Assembly: GCA_964429575.1 (NCBI GenBank)
Contig: CAYSCX010000034.1
Coordinates: 1 to 24,773 of the forward strand
Origin: CAYSCX01 sp964429575
GTDB taxonomy: Bacteria > Desulfobacterota > Binatia > Binatales > Binataceae
Direction: 5' to 3'
Length of the DNA: 24,773 bases
In this document: in pieces, positions 1-7,383 of the stretch
Position numbering within the stretch: the first letter of the stretch is position 1
Layout of the letters: each line of letters starts with the position of its first letter
The notes under the pieces: model-generated
Database searches by the model: none
What the model saw: only the letters and a program-made list of their open reading frames with translations
Told to the model about the DNA's origin: nothing
Made by a program: the position numbers and the translations under genes

Positions 1-1
1 C

Positions 2-253
2 GAGCGTGAGCAATTGAGTAAGCTGGTCGAGTTTCTTGCGTCCAACCCCGATGCGTCCGGCGAGGAGATCGAAAAGAAAATTTACGACCTCGGCCGCGAA
101 TACTATCCGAAGCCGGGCAACATCTTCCCACTTCTGTACCGCGTGCTGCTCGGCCAGGACCGCGGCCCCCGCCTCGGCGCCTTCATCAGGCTCGCCACCC
201 CCGCCCGCGTTGTCGAATTACTGAACGCCTCACTAAGCCACTCAGTCGTCTGA
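2..253 (+). CDS. lysS: Class I lysyl-tRNA synthetase, C-terminal fragment (5' end outside window)
   Basis: The frame is open from base 2 and ends at TGA 251-253, giving the last 83 residues of a protein that begins before the window. The block IYDLGREYYPKP..IFPLLYRVLLGQDRGPRLGAFI resembles the C-terminal anticodon-binding helical region of class I (archaeal-type) lysyl-tRNA synthetases, whose ends typically read ..LY..LLGQ..GPR.GSF..L... The enzyme charges tRNA-Lys in the cytoplasm. The catalytic HIGH/KMSKS domain is not in the window, so the call rests on the tail only. In the family the stretch after GPRxGxFI is about 15-25 residues, so the end looks natural. An internal TTG at 14 is simply a codon within the gene and not a start. 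Confidence 0.8.
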   Translation, partial: EREQLSKLVEFLASNPDASGEEIEKKIYDLGREYYPKPGNIFPLLYRVLLGQDRGPRLGAFIRLATPARVVELLNASLSHSVV

Positions 254-293
254 CCCCTCGCCCGCTTTGCTGCCGGAGAGGTTGGGGTGAGGG
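254..293. repeat. Degenerate C-rich/G-rich inverted intergenic repeat after lysS
   Basis: Immediately after the lysS stop comes CCCCTCGCCCGC..., a short spacer, then GGAGAGG and TTGGGGTGAGGG. The two arms can pair imperfectly. The layout recalls the common bacterial intergenic motif in which CCCTCNCCC... is mirrored by ...GGGTGAGGG. It lies between the convergent ends of lysS (+) and hemW (-) and could serve as a bidirectional terminator, although no U-tract is present. Only one copy is in the window, so its repeat nature is inferred from general familiarity with the motif. Confidence 0.35.
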
Positions 294-319
294 CGCCGGA
301 TTGCTCCATTTCACCTCCC

Positions 320-1498
320 CTACACAAACTCCGCGAACACCGAGTCGGCCACTTCCACGCCGCGGTCTGTCAAACGAATCCACCCGTCCGCGCGTTCCAG
401 CAAGCCACCCTCGAATAGCCGCGCGGCGCGCCCGCCGAATCTTTCGTCGAATGAAATGCCGAATCGTGCGGCGAATTCCTCGAGCGCAAATCCGTCGCGC
501 AGTCGCAGATTCAAAAACACAAACTCGCCCGCCGCGGTTTTCGCGTCAATTTCCTCGAAGCCCGTCTCCGCCAAGCCGCCCGCGCTCGCGCGCTCGATGT
601 ACTTCGCCGGCATCTTCTCGTTCCACCATCGACGTCCGACCGCGCCGGTGGCGACCGCGCCGGTGGCGACCGCGCCGTTGCGCGCGAAACTGTGGGCGCC
701 CGCGCCGATCCCGAGGTAGCTCTCCGCTCGCCAGTAACTCAGATTGTGACGCGACTCTCCCCCGCGCCGCGCGTAGTTCGAAATCTCGTACATCGCATAG
801 CCGCGCCGCGGCAGTTCCGAGCGCGCCGCGGCATACATCTCAGCCTGCACGTCTGATTCCAGCGGCCGGATGCGCCCGCGCTTCATCTCCGTGAAGAATG
901 CGGTGCCTTCCTCGAACGTCAGGTTGTACGCCGAGATGTGGTCGGGTTCGAGCGATGCAGCCTCCTCGATGTCGCTGAGCACGTCTTTAACGCTCTGGCC
1001 CGGCACCGCAAATATCAAATCGAGGTTGAGCCGCTCGAAACCCGCGCGCCGTGCATTGCGCGCAGCCTCGCGCGTCTCATCGGCGCTGTGAATTCGCCCG
1101 AGGTACTTCAGCAGCTCCGGCTTGAACGACTGCGCGCCGAAGCTCATCCGATTGACGCCCGCAAGCTTGAACCCGAATAGCTGCTCTCCATCGACCGTTC
1201 CCGGATTCGCCTCCAGCGTTATCTCTGCGCCTGCTTCGACGCCGAACAGCCGATCCGCGCACTCGATGATTCTCGCGATCGATTCGGGGTTGAACAGCGA
1301 CGGCGTCCCGCCTCCGAAGAAGATCGTCTTGACGCGCGCGCCGGCAAACGGCGCATCATTCGCGCGCCGCTCCAGCTCCGCCGTCAGCGCGCGAACGTAT
1401 TCATCCTCGGGCCACGCCGCCGCCGCATGCGAGTTGAAGTCGCAGTACGGGCACTTCGACTGGCACCACGGAATGTGTACGTAGAGCGAAAAACTCAC
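320..1498 (-). CDS. hemW: Radical SAM heme chaperone / coproporphyrinogen-oxidase-like protein HemW
   Basis: The product is a 392-residue cytoplasmic protein of the HemN/HemW family. Near the N-terminus it has VHIPWCQSKCPYC (CxxxCxxC at residues 12-19), the radical-SAM [4Fe-4S] ligands. GGGTPS follows at about 62-67 (SAM binding), then EANPGTV, MSFGAQSF, YEISNYA and the HemN C-terminal domain. The family spacing CxxxCxxC with no further cluster Cys in the core fits HemW, which delivers heme, better than true HemN. The start is GTG 1498: AAAGGA lies shortly upstream, overlapping the end of the preceding crotonase, and the family signature begins six residues in. The open frame continues far upstream only because of high GC. 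The gene lies 8 bp after the crotonase and is probably co-transcribed with it. An unusual 15-bp tandem repeat inserts VATGAVATGA before RRWWNEKMP. Confidence 0.9.
   Translation of the reverse strand: MSFSLYVHIPWCQSKCPYCDFNSHAAAAWPEDEYVRALTAELERRANDAPFAGARVKTIFFGGGTPSLFNPESIARIIECADRLFGVEAGAEITLEANPGTVDGEQLFGFKLAGVNRMSFGAQSFKPELLKYLGRIHSADETREAARNARRAGFERLNLDLIFAVPGQSVKDVLSDIEEAASLEPDHISAYNLTFEEGTAFFTEMKRGRIRPLESDVQAEMYAAARSELPRRGYAMYEISNYARRGGESRHNLSYWRAESYLGIGAGAHSFARNGAVATGAVATGAVGRRWWNEKMPAKYIERASAGGLAETGFEEIDAKTAAGEFVFLNLRLRDGFALEEFAARFGISFDERFGGRAARLFEGGLLERADGWIRLTDRGVEVADSVFAEFV
641..678. repeat. 15-bp tandem repeat (2.5 copies) inside hemW
   Basis: CCGCGCCGGTGGCGA occurs at 641-655 and again at 656-670, followed by a partial third copy CCGCGCCG. 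It is in frame with hemW and encodes the reiterated pentapeptide unit of ..GAVATGAVATGAV.., which lies between the GAHSF and RRWWNEKMP blocks. The length is a multiple of three, so the frame is kept. Slipped-strand expansion in a surface loop is the simplest reading. Confidence 0.85.
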
Positions 1499-1506
1499 GG
1501 CACCGC

Positions 1507-2289
1507 TCAGCGTCCTTTGAACTCGGGCGGCCGCTTTTCCAGGAACGCGCGGACGCCCTCGGCGAGGTCGTCGCTCGATGCGACCAGCGCAACCATCTCG
1601 CGCAGGTAGTTGAGCGCCGTCACGTAGTCCATCGACGCGGAATTGTAGATTGCCTGCTTCCCAAGCCCCAGCACGAGCGGGCTGAAACTCTTGAGCCGCC
1701 GCGCGAGCCTCCGCACTTCCGAGTCGAGCTGCGACAGCGGCACCGCCCGCGTGACGAGGCCGAGCCGTTCGGCGCGCAATGCGTCGATTCTCTCCCCGCC
1801 CAGCGCAAGCTCCACCGCCGCGCGCGGCCCGACCAGCCGCAGGATCGGCGCCATCACTACCATCGGGAACAGCCCGAGCGTAATTTCCGGCAAACCGAAC
1901 TCCGCGTTGTCCGCAGCGAGCACAAAGTCGCATCCCGCCGCGAGACCCATCCCGCCCGCAAGCGCGAAACCCGCGACCCGCGCGATCACCGGCTGCGGCA
2001 TCCGATGAATCGTTTCGAGCAGATCCGCGACGCCGCCGAAGTAGCGCCGGCGCGCGGGCAGGTCGCTCAGCGTCGCGACTTCCTTCAAGTCCGCGCCCGC
2101 GCAAAACGCTACGTCTCCCGCGCCGCGCAAGATCACCACGCGCACGTCCGCGTCGCGCGATAGCTCCGCGAACGCCGCCCGCAACTCGTTGATGGTCAGC
2201 GTGTTGAGCGCGTTGCGCACGTCGGGCCGGTTGATTGTAACCGCCGCGACGCCATCTTCGCGCACAACCACGATGTTCTCGAACGCCAT
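1507..2289 (-). CDS. Enoyl-CoA hydratase/isomerase (crotonase) family protein
   Basis: This is a 260-residue protein of normal length for the crotonase fold. The CoA/oxyanion segment AFCAGADL is at about 61-68 and the second oxyanion block AGGMGLAAGCDFVLAADNAEFGLPEITLGLFP at about 110-141. By comparison with rat mitochondrial enoyl-CoA hydratase (from memory), the Glu164-equivalent is kept in PEI, but the Glu144-equivalent is Gly (GGMGLAAG). A canonical two-glutamate hydration mechanism is therefore doubtful, and isomerase, lyase or hydrolase activity on an acyl-CoA is equally possible. The ATG start at 2289 matches the usual crotonase N-terminus (..VAAVTINRPDVRNAL). It lies directly upstream of hemW on the same strand with an 8-bp gap. 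It probably acts in acyl-CoA catabolism; the substrate is unknown. Confidence 0.88.
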   Translation of the reverse strand: MAFENIVVVREDGVAAVTINRPDVRNALNTLTINELRAAFAELSRDADVRVVILRGAGDVAFCAGADLKEVATLSDLPARRRYFGGVADLLETIHRMPQPVIARVAGFALAGGMGLAAGCDFVLAADNAEFGLPEITLGLFPMVVMAPILRLVGPRAAVELALGGERIDALRAERLGLVTRAVPLSQLDSEVRRLARRLKSFSPLVLGLGKQAIYNSASMDYVTALNYLREMVALVASSDDLAEGVRAFLEKRPPEFKGR

Positions 2290-2376
2290 CGCTGATCATT
2301 TTACGGTCGCGCCCGGTGATATGCCACGCGCCGCGCAGGCGAGGGCGCTCTGCTGCAAGTGTCCGTCACGCGCGGT

Positions 2377-2382
2377 TATACT
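2377..2382 (+). promoter_or_regulatory. Possible -10 element upstream of murJ
   Basis: TATACT is an unusually AT-rich hexamer in this GC-rich intergenic stretch and sits about 20 bp before the GTG at 2404. No convincing -35 is seen. It would give a very short leader to GTG 2404 or about 105 nt to ATG 2497. Weak support only. Confidence 0.25.
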
Positions 2383-2403
2383 TGAGCGGCCGCATCGACC
2401 AGC

Positions 2404-4062
2404 GTGGAGGAACCAGCGAAAACCAGAGCGCAGAGCGGAGCGCGAGCCGGCGAAACCGCGCAGCCGCACGCCGACGCCTCGCCCGCGCGTCGCAGCATGG
2501 CGCACCTGGTTGGCGCAGGGATTCTCCTAAGCCGTATCGCCGGTCTAATTCGCGAGAGCATCTTCGCGCACTATCTCGGCAACTCGGCTGCCGCCGACGC
2601 ATTCAAGGCCGGCTTCCGCATCCCCAACATTCTTCAGAATCTTTTCGGCGAGGGCGTGCTATCCGCGTCATTCATTCCCGTTTACTCGAAGCTTCTCGAG
2701 CACGACGACCGCGAACGCGCCGACCAGCTCGCCTGGACCGTCGGCTCGCTTTTGTCGCTCGCCGTTGCGGTGCTGGTGCTGCTCGGTGTCTTCGCCGCGC
2801 CGTACCTCATAATGGTCATCGCGCCGGGCTTCGAGGGCGCCAAGCGTGAGTTGACTGTCACTCTCGTGCGCATCCTGTTTCCGTGCACTGGCTTGCTCGT
2901 GATGTCCGCCTGGTGCCTCGGCGTACTGAACAGCCACCACCGCTTTTTCGCATCGTATTCAGCACCTGTCGCGTGGAACGCCGCGATCATCGTGACCCTG
3001 CTCTTCTTCGGGCCGCGCCTCGGCGAATCTTCTCTGGTCATCAGAGTCGCTTGGGGCGCCGTCGCGGGCGCGGCGTTGCAAATCGGGGTGCAACTCCCAC
3101 AAACGATCGCGTTGCTCCGCCGTTTTCGCCCGGCCTTTGCCGGAATCGCCGAGCCCCTTCGCACCGTGGCGCGAAACCTCGGCCCGGTCGTCGCGGGCCG
3201 CGGCGTCATTCAAGTCAGTGGATACATCGACAACCTGCTCGCGAGCCTCCTGCCTACCGGCGCCGTCGCGGCGCTGAGCTACGGGCAAATCCTGTACATG
3301 TTGCCGTTTAGCCTCTTCGGGATGTCAGTGGCGGCGGCCGAACTTCCGACGATGTCGCGGGCGACAGGCTCGCCCGACGAAATTGCCGCCACACTGAAGC
3401 CGCGTCTCGACGCCGGTCTTCGACAGATCGCCTTTCTCGTCGTGCCGTCTGCCGCGGCGTTCCTGTTCCTCGGCGACACGATCGCGGCGTTGCTGTTCCA
3501 GTCGGGTCAGTTCACTCGCGCCGACGCGATCTATGTGTGGTCGGTGCTCGCCGGGTCGTCGATTGGGCTGCTCGCGGTCACGATGGGCCGGCTCTACAAT
3601 TCCGCCTTCTACTCGTTGCATGACACGCGGACGCCGTTTCGCCTCGCGACGCTTCGCGTGACGCTGACGCTGATTCTCGGCTACGTCTTCGCGATCATCG
3701 CGCCGCCGGTTCTCGGAATTCCGATGCGATGGGGTGTGGCGGGATTGACGGCGTCGGCGGGTCTCTCAGGCTGGCTTGAATACTCGATGCTTCGCACGCG
3801 GCTCAACCGTCGAATTGGCGAGACGGGCCTGAAGCGCACGTACGTAGCGAAACTGTGGATGCTCGCGACCGTCGCTGGCGTCGCGGCGTTCGCGGTGAAA
3901 GCCCTGGTCGCCGGCGCCGCACCGGCCCTTGAGGCGCTCGCGGTTCTGCCGGTATTCGGTCTGATTTATCTTGGCGGCGCATACCTCGCGGGCGTCGCGG
4001 AACTGCGCCAGATGGCGGACGCGCTCAGCCGGAGGTTTTGGCCGATCGCAAACGCTCGATAG
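2404..4062 (+). CDS. murJ: Lipid II flippase MurJ (MVF/MOP family)
   Basis: This is a polytopic inner-membrane protein that flips the peptidoglycan precursor lipid II. The N-terminal signature ..GAGILLSRIAGLIRESIFAHYLGNSAAADAFKAGFRIPNILQNLFGEGVLSASFIPVYS is highly characteristic of MurJ. It is followed by about 14 hydrophobic segments typical of the MOP superfamily, for example SLLSLAVAVLVLLGVFAAP and FGMSVAAAELPTMSR. Two starts are possible. GTG 2404 gives 552 residues with a hydrophilic 31-residue tail. ATG 2497 gives 521 residues, close to the usual 500-530. Neither has a strong Shine-Dalgarno; the longer form is given here, but the extension is not certain. The 3' end overlaps convergent hldE by 38 nt. 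Both genes serve envelope biogenesis. Confidence 0.92.
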   Translation: MEEPAKTRAQSGARAGETAQPHADASPARRSMAHLVGAGILLSRIAGLIRESIFAHYLGNSAAADAFKAGFRIPNILQNLFGEGVLSASFIPVYSKLLEHDDRERADQLAWTVGSLLSLAVAVLVLLGVFAAPYLIMVIAPGFEGAKRELTVTLVRILFPCTGLLVMSAWCLGVLNSHHRFFASYSAPVAWNAAIIVTLLFFGPRLGESSLVIRVAWGAVAGAALQIGVQLPQTIALLRRFRPAFAGIAEPLRTVARNLGPVVAGRGVIQVSGYIDNLLASLLPTGAVAALSYGQILYMLPFSLFGMSVAAAELPTMSRATGSPDEIAATLKPRLDAGLRQIAFLVVPSAAAFLFLGDTIAALLFQSGQFTRADAIYVWSVLAGSSIGLLAVTMGRLYNSAFYSLHDTRTPFRLATLRVTLTLILGYVFAIIAPPVLGIPMRWGVAGLTASAGLSGWLEYSMLRTRLNRRIGETGLKRTYVAKLWMLATVAGVAAFAVKALVAGAAPALEALAVLPVFGLIYLGGAYLAGVAELRQMADALSRRFWPIANAR

Positions 4063-5554
4063 TTCGCGACGTGCTCCGTCCGCGCAGCATCGGCGCAAGC
4101 ACCACGCGCCCGCCGCGCGACTCGACGAACTCTTTGCCGTCGATTCGTTTCCCGCGCCAATCCTCGCCCTTCACCAGCACGTCGGGCCGCAGCGCGCGAA
4201 TTATCTTCTCCGCTCGTGGGTCGTCGAAAACTACTACGTAATCGACCGCCTCGAGCGCCGCGAGGATGCGCGCGCGCTCGTCGGCTCCATAAACCGGCCG
4301 GCCTGCGCCCTTGATCGCGCGCACGCTGCGGTCGCTGTTGAGCGCGACCACCAGCTTGTCCGCCTGCGACCGCGCGAAGTGAAGTATCTGCAGGTGGCCG
4401 GCGTGCAGCAGGTCGAAGCATCCGTTGGTAAATGCGATCGTTCTGCCTGCGCGCCGCTCGCGCTCGAGCGCGGTTTGAAGCTCGCGCACCGGCATGATCT
4501 TCCGCTCATATCCGTCCCTGCCCGGCGTGAGTGCGCGCGCCAAATCGTCGCGCGAGATCACTTCGGTGCCGATGCGGGACACTTCGATGCTCGCGGCAAG
4601 GTTTGCGAGCCGCGCTGCCGACGGATATCCAAGTCCTGCGATCGCGAACAGCCCGAACACGCTCAACACCACGTCGCCCGCCCCGGTAACGTCGTAAACT
4701 TCGCGCGGCACGGTCGGGACGTAGGTCGCCGCGCCGCCACGTTCGAGCAGGTACATGCCGTCGCGGTCGAGCGTCACCAAACACGCGTCGAGGCGCAGCC
4801 GCTTGATGAGAGTTTCCGCCGCCATTCGCCACGCATCGCGATCGCGCAGCCGCGCGCCGGTCGCCTGCTCCGTCTCGAATCGATTCGGTGTCATCGCACT
4901 GGCGCCGCGGTATATCGAAAAATCGTCGGTGAGGCGCGGATCGACGATGACTGGTATCTTCCGCCGCCGCGCACCGTCGATCAGCGCGCGCAGCAGCCCC
5001 GCGGTGAGCAATCCCTTGTTGATATCCGAAATGAGCACGCCATCCACACTCGCCAGTTCACGCTCCAGGCGCCTGACCAGCTCACGCTCCGCTGCTGGCG
5101 CGAGTGAACTAGTGTCTTCCTCGTCCACCCGGAGCAGTTGCTGGGTGCCGCGATGCGCCGCCTGCACGGAGCCCAGCATGCGGTCCTTGACGATCGTCGC
5201 GCGATCGGAATCGACAAGAATGCCGCGCGTGCCGATGCCGAGTGCCCGAAAGATCTCGAGCAGCAGCCGTCCGTTGCGATCGTTGCCGACGACGCTGAGC
5301 GCGCTCACCTCGGCCCCGAGCGCGCGCAGGTTCGCCATCACGAATCCCGCGTTGCCGGGCTTCTCCTCGCGGCGCGTCACGCGCAGCACCGGGATCGGTG
5401 CCTCGGGCGAGATTCGCTCCACGTCGCCCCACAGGTAGCGGTCGAGAATTATTTCGCCGGCGACCAGAATCCGAACCGGCTTGATGTTCGGCAGCGTGGC
5501 GGCGCTGGGTGCTGACTTTCGCTGCGTGCGCGCGCGCTTCTTGCGGGACGCCAT
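4025..5554 (-). CDS. hldE: Bifunctional heptose 7-phosphate kinase / heptose 1-phosphate adenylyltransferase HldE
   Basis: A 509-residue fusion of the usual HldE layout. The N-terminal PfkB/ribokinase-type kinase (about 25-335) carries GEIILDRYLWG, EKPGNAGFVMANLRALG, and the anion-hole/catalytic motif DVTGAGDVVLSVF. The C-terminal nucleotidyltransferase (about 370-509) carries TNGCFDLLHAGHL (the HxGH adenylyltransferase motif) and VLVKGEDW. The enzyme makes ADP-D-glycero-beta-D-manno-heptose for the LPS inner core, in the cytosol, so the cell should have heptose-containing LPS. ATG 5554 is chosen; a GTG directly before it at 5557 would add one residue. A basic, disordered-looking stretch of about 25 residues (RKKRARTQRKS..) precedes the kinase. 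The gene converges on and overlaps murJ. Confidence 0.94.
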   Translation of the reverse strand: MASRKKRARTQRKSAPSAATLPNIKPVRILVAGEIILDRYLWGDVERISPEAPIPVLRVTRREEKPGNAGFVMANLRALGAEVSALSVVGNDRNGRLLLEIFRALGIGTRGILVDSDRATIVKDRMLGSVQAAHRGTQQLLRVDEEDTSSLAPAAERELVRRLERELASVDGVLISDINKGLLTAGLLRALIDGARRRKIPVIVDPRLTDDFSIYRGASAMTPNRFETEQATGARLRDRDAWRMAAETLIKRLRLDACLVTLDRDGMYLLERGGAATYVPTVPREVYDVTGAGDVVLSVFGLFAIAGLGYPSAARLANLAASIEVSRIGTEVISRDDLARALTPGRDGYERKIMPVRELQTALERERRAGRTIAFTNGCFDLLHAGHLQILHFARSQADKLVVALNSDRSVRAIKGAGRPVYGADERARILAALEAVDYVVVFDDPRAEKIIRALRPDVLVKGEDWRGKRIDGKEFVESRGGRVVLAPMLRGRSTSRTIERLRSAKTSG

Positions 5555-5674
5555 CACGCCGCATGATACGGCATCGCGTACCCGCGATTAAACTCATCCG
5601 GTCGGCGCGGTTCGGGCCGGCACGGTGCGAGGATGCAAAGCGCCGCACGATGAGGGCATAATCCATCGACAGCG

Positions 5675-6484
5675 ATGGAAATGGAGAAACCGCAAACGTC
5701 TCACGCCGCCCAGGGCCGCGCGATTGCGCGCCACCCGATCTGGTTCGCCGTCGCGCTGACTGCCGCCATCGTGATCGTTGAGACCGCGATCGCGTGGGCG
5801 GCGGACTTGGTCGCGCCGGGTCTCCCGATGGTTCAGTCGGGCTTGATCGCGAATTCCGTGCTTGCGCTGATCGCCGGTGTGCTCGTTTCTTATGTGAGCG
5901 GCTGGCGCGCCGCGGGTTTTCGCGCGCCGATTTCAGCGGCCAGCCTGCTGCACTGCTGGGCGATCGCCGCATACAGCCTGATCGTGCTCGCGGGCGCACC
6001 GTCAAAAGAGGAAGGCGCTTCGTTCAGCGTGCTTGCGCTCGCGATGATCGTCGGATTCCAGAAGGAAGCGTTCTCGCGAGGGCTTACGTTGTGGATGCTC
6101 GAACCGCTCGGGCGTTGGCGCGCGGTATCGCTCTGCGGACTGCTCTACGGCGCGATGCATCTCGGTGCGCTACTGGTCGGGGCGGCGCTGCGGCCGACGT
6201 TGGTCGGCGCAACAATGATGGCACTCATCGGGTTTGCCTGCGCGGCAGTTCGTCTGCGCACCGCGACCATCTGGCCGCTCGTCGCGCTGCAGGCGCTCTT
6301 CTACGTGGGCGCTTTCTCGCAGTACACGTCGGGGCCCAACGCGCTGCCCCCGTGGAACGTTCTCATGATGTCGCTGCTGATTTCGATTTCGGTCGCTGGT
6401 TACGGCGTCGTGACGCTGTGGTTCTGGCGCGATTCGCGTAGCGGCGCCGCGATGCGCGCAACCGCCGCTCAGCGGATCGCGTAG
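5675..6484 (+). CDS. CPBP/CAAX-protease-like membrane protein with degenerate active site
   Basis: A 269-residue protein with about eight hydrophobic segments, for example WFAVALTAAIVIVETAIAWAA and VLMMSLLISISVAGYGVVTLWFW. The segment QKEAFSRGLTLWMLEPLGRWRAVSLCGLLYGAMHLGALLVG aligns with the CPBP/Abi signature EExxxRG...FGxxH. Three deviations are visible. The first Glu of EExxxR is Lys (KEAFSR). The second motif survives as YGAMH. The third-motif region IWPLVALQALFYVG has Gln and Tyr where active members usually have His and Asn. Proteolytic activity is thus doubtful; a scaffold or chaperone-like membrane role is possible. The start is the first ATG of the frame (5675), with an in-frame ATG two codons later. 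It overlaps the convergent SDR by 16 nt. Confidence 0.72.
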   Translation: MEMEKPQTSHAAQGRAIARHPIWFAVALTAAIVIVETAIAWAADLVAPGLPMVQSGLIANSVLALIAGVLVSYVSGWRAAGFRAPISAASLLHCWAIAAYSLIVLAGAPSKEEGASFSVLALAMIVGFQKEAFSRGLTLWMLEPLGRWRAVSLCGLLYGAMHLGALLVGAALRPTLVGATMMALIGFACAAVRLRTATIWPLVALQALFYVGAFSQYTSGPNALPPWNVLMMSLLISISVAGYGVVTLWFWRDSRSGAAMRATAAQRIA

Positions 6485-7233
6485 CCGCCGTCCACGAACA
6501 CCAGCGTTCCGGTCACAAAGTCCGACGCGCTCGACGCGAGAAACACCGCCGCTCCCGCAAGCTCCTCCGGCTCGCCGAACCGTCCCGCCGGCGTGCGGAT
6601 GATGATCTCGTCGTACAGCGGCGTACCTTTGACCGGCGCGGTCATCTCGCTCCAGATCCATCCGGGCACAATGCCGTTCACCTGCACGTTGTGGGGCGCC
6701 ATCTCGATCGCCATCGATTTCGTAAGCTGCACCAGTCCGCCTTTCGCTGCGGAGTAGGGCGCCACGCCAGGCGATCCGAAGATCGCGTACTCGCTTGCGA
6801 TGTTGATGATCTTGCCGCGCTTGCGCTTGACCATCGACTGCCCCGCAATCTGCGAGAGCAGAAAGCACGACGTCAAGTTCGTTTCGAGCACGCGATCCCA
6901 GTCCTCGGCGGTTAGCTTCAGCACGCTTCCCCACACCGCGATTCCTGCGTTGTTCACCAGGATATCGACCGGCCCAAGCTTGCTCTCGACCTTTTCAATC
7001 GCTGGACGCAACCCCGCGCGCTCGGTCACGTCGACTCGCAACGTCATCGCCTCGACGCCGTGCGCCTTGAGCTCTGCCAGCACCTTCGCGTTCTTCTCCT
7101 CGTTGCGTGCGAGCACCGCGACCGCCGCGCCCGCCTCCGCGAGTCCAAGCGCGATTCCGCGGCCGATTCCGCCGTTTCCGCCGGTGACCACGGCAACTCG
7201 GCCGCTCAAGTCGAACATCTTGGGACTCGCCAT
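6469..7233 (-). CDS. SDR-family oxidoreductase (gluconate-dehydrogenase/KduD-like)
   Basis: A 254-residue classical short-chain dehydrogenase/reductase: cofactor motif TGGNGGIGRG at about 15-24, NNAG at about 92-95, INIASEY with the catalytic Ser region, YSAAKGG with catalytic Tyr and Lys, and the C-terminal ..TGTLVFVDGGYAIR typical of tetrameric SDRs. ARN after the second beta strand and ADV-like DVTERAG favour NADP(H) or NAD(H) use without settling which. The start at ATG 7233 is fixed by AAGGAG eight bases upstream. The open frame extends further upstream but without family similarity. It is divergent from the HpaB/AbfD-like gene across about 150 bp. The exact substrate is not readable. 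Confidence 0.9.
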   Translation of the reverse strand: MASPKMFDLSGRVAVVTGGNGGIGRGIALGLAEAGAAVAVLARNEEKNAKVLAELKAHGVEAMTLRVDVTERAGLRPAIEKVESKLGPVDILVNNAGIAVWGSVLKLTAEDWDRVLETNLTSCFLLSQIAGQSMVKRKRGKIINIASEYAIFGSPGVAPYSAAKGGLVQLTKSMAIEMAPHNVQVNGIVPGWIWSEMTAPVKGTPLYDEIIIRTPAGRFGEPEELAGAAVFLASSASDFVTGTLVFVDGGYAIR

Positions 7234-7283
7234 CGACCACTCCTTCGTTCGTCGCCAATCGCGCGGCACTCGCGCCGGCGCGG

Positions 7284-7314
7284 TTGGACATCGTCGGCGC
7301 GGCGCTCCTATATT
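7284..7314 (+). promoter_or_regulatory. Candidate sigma-70-like promoter for the HpaB/AbfD-like gene
   Basis: TTGGAC at 7284-7289 and TATATT at 7309-7314 are separated by 19 bp, within the 150-bp divergent intergenic region. The -10 lies about 70 bp before the ATG at 7384. The spacing is longer than ideal. The AT-rich hexamer stands out in a GC-rich background. Confidence 0.35.
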
Positions 7315-7383
7315 GGCGTCTCGCGCTCGTCGATGTCGAGCATTTGCGCACGGCGCGCGCGAATTCCACGAGGTATCAGCGAC

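Noticed and set aside
1499..2299. Upstream extension of the hemW frame (659 codons open)
   Set aside because: It runs antiparallel-in-frame through the crotonase gene, has Arg/Ala-rich composition typical of GC-rich shadow frames, and the HemW signature starts only at 1498.
3971..5107. 378-codon plus-strand open frame antisense to hldE
   Set aside because: Shadow of hldE; Arg/His/Ala-rich with no family similarity.
7060..7383. N-terminal extension of the AbfD-like protein
   Set aside because: The family begins with M..T.EQY, which corresponds to ATG 7384; the extension is antisense to the SDR gene.
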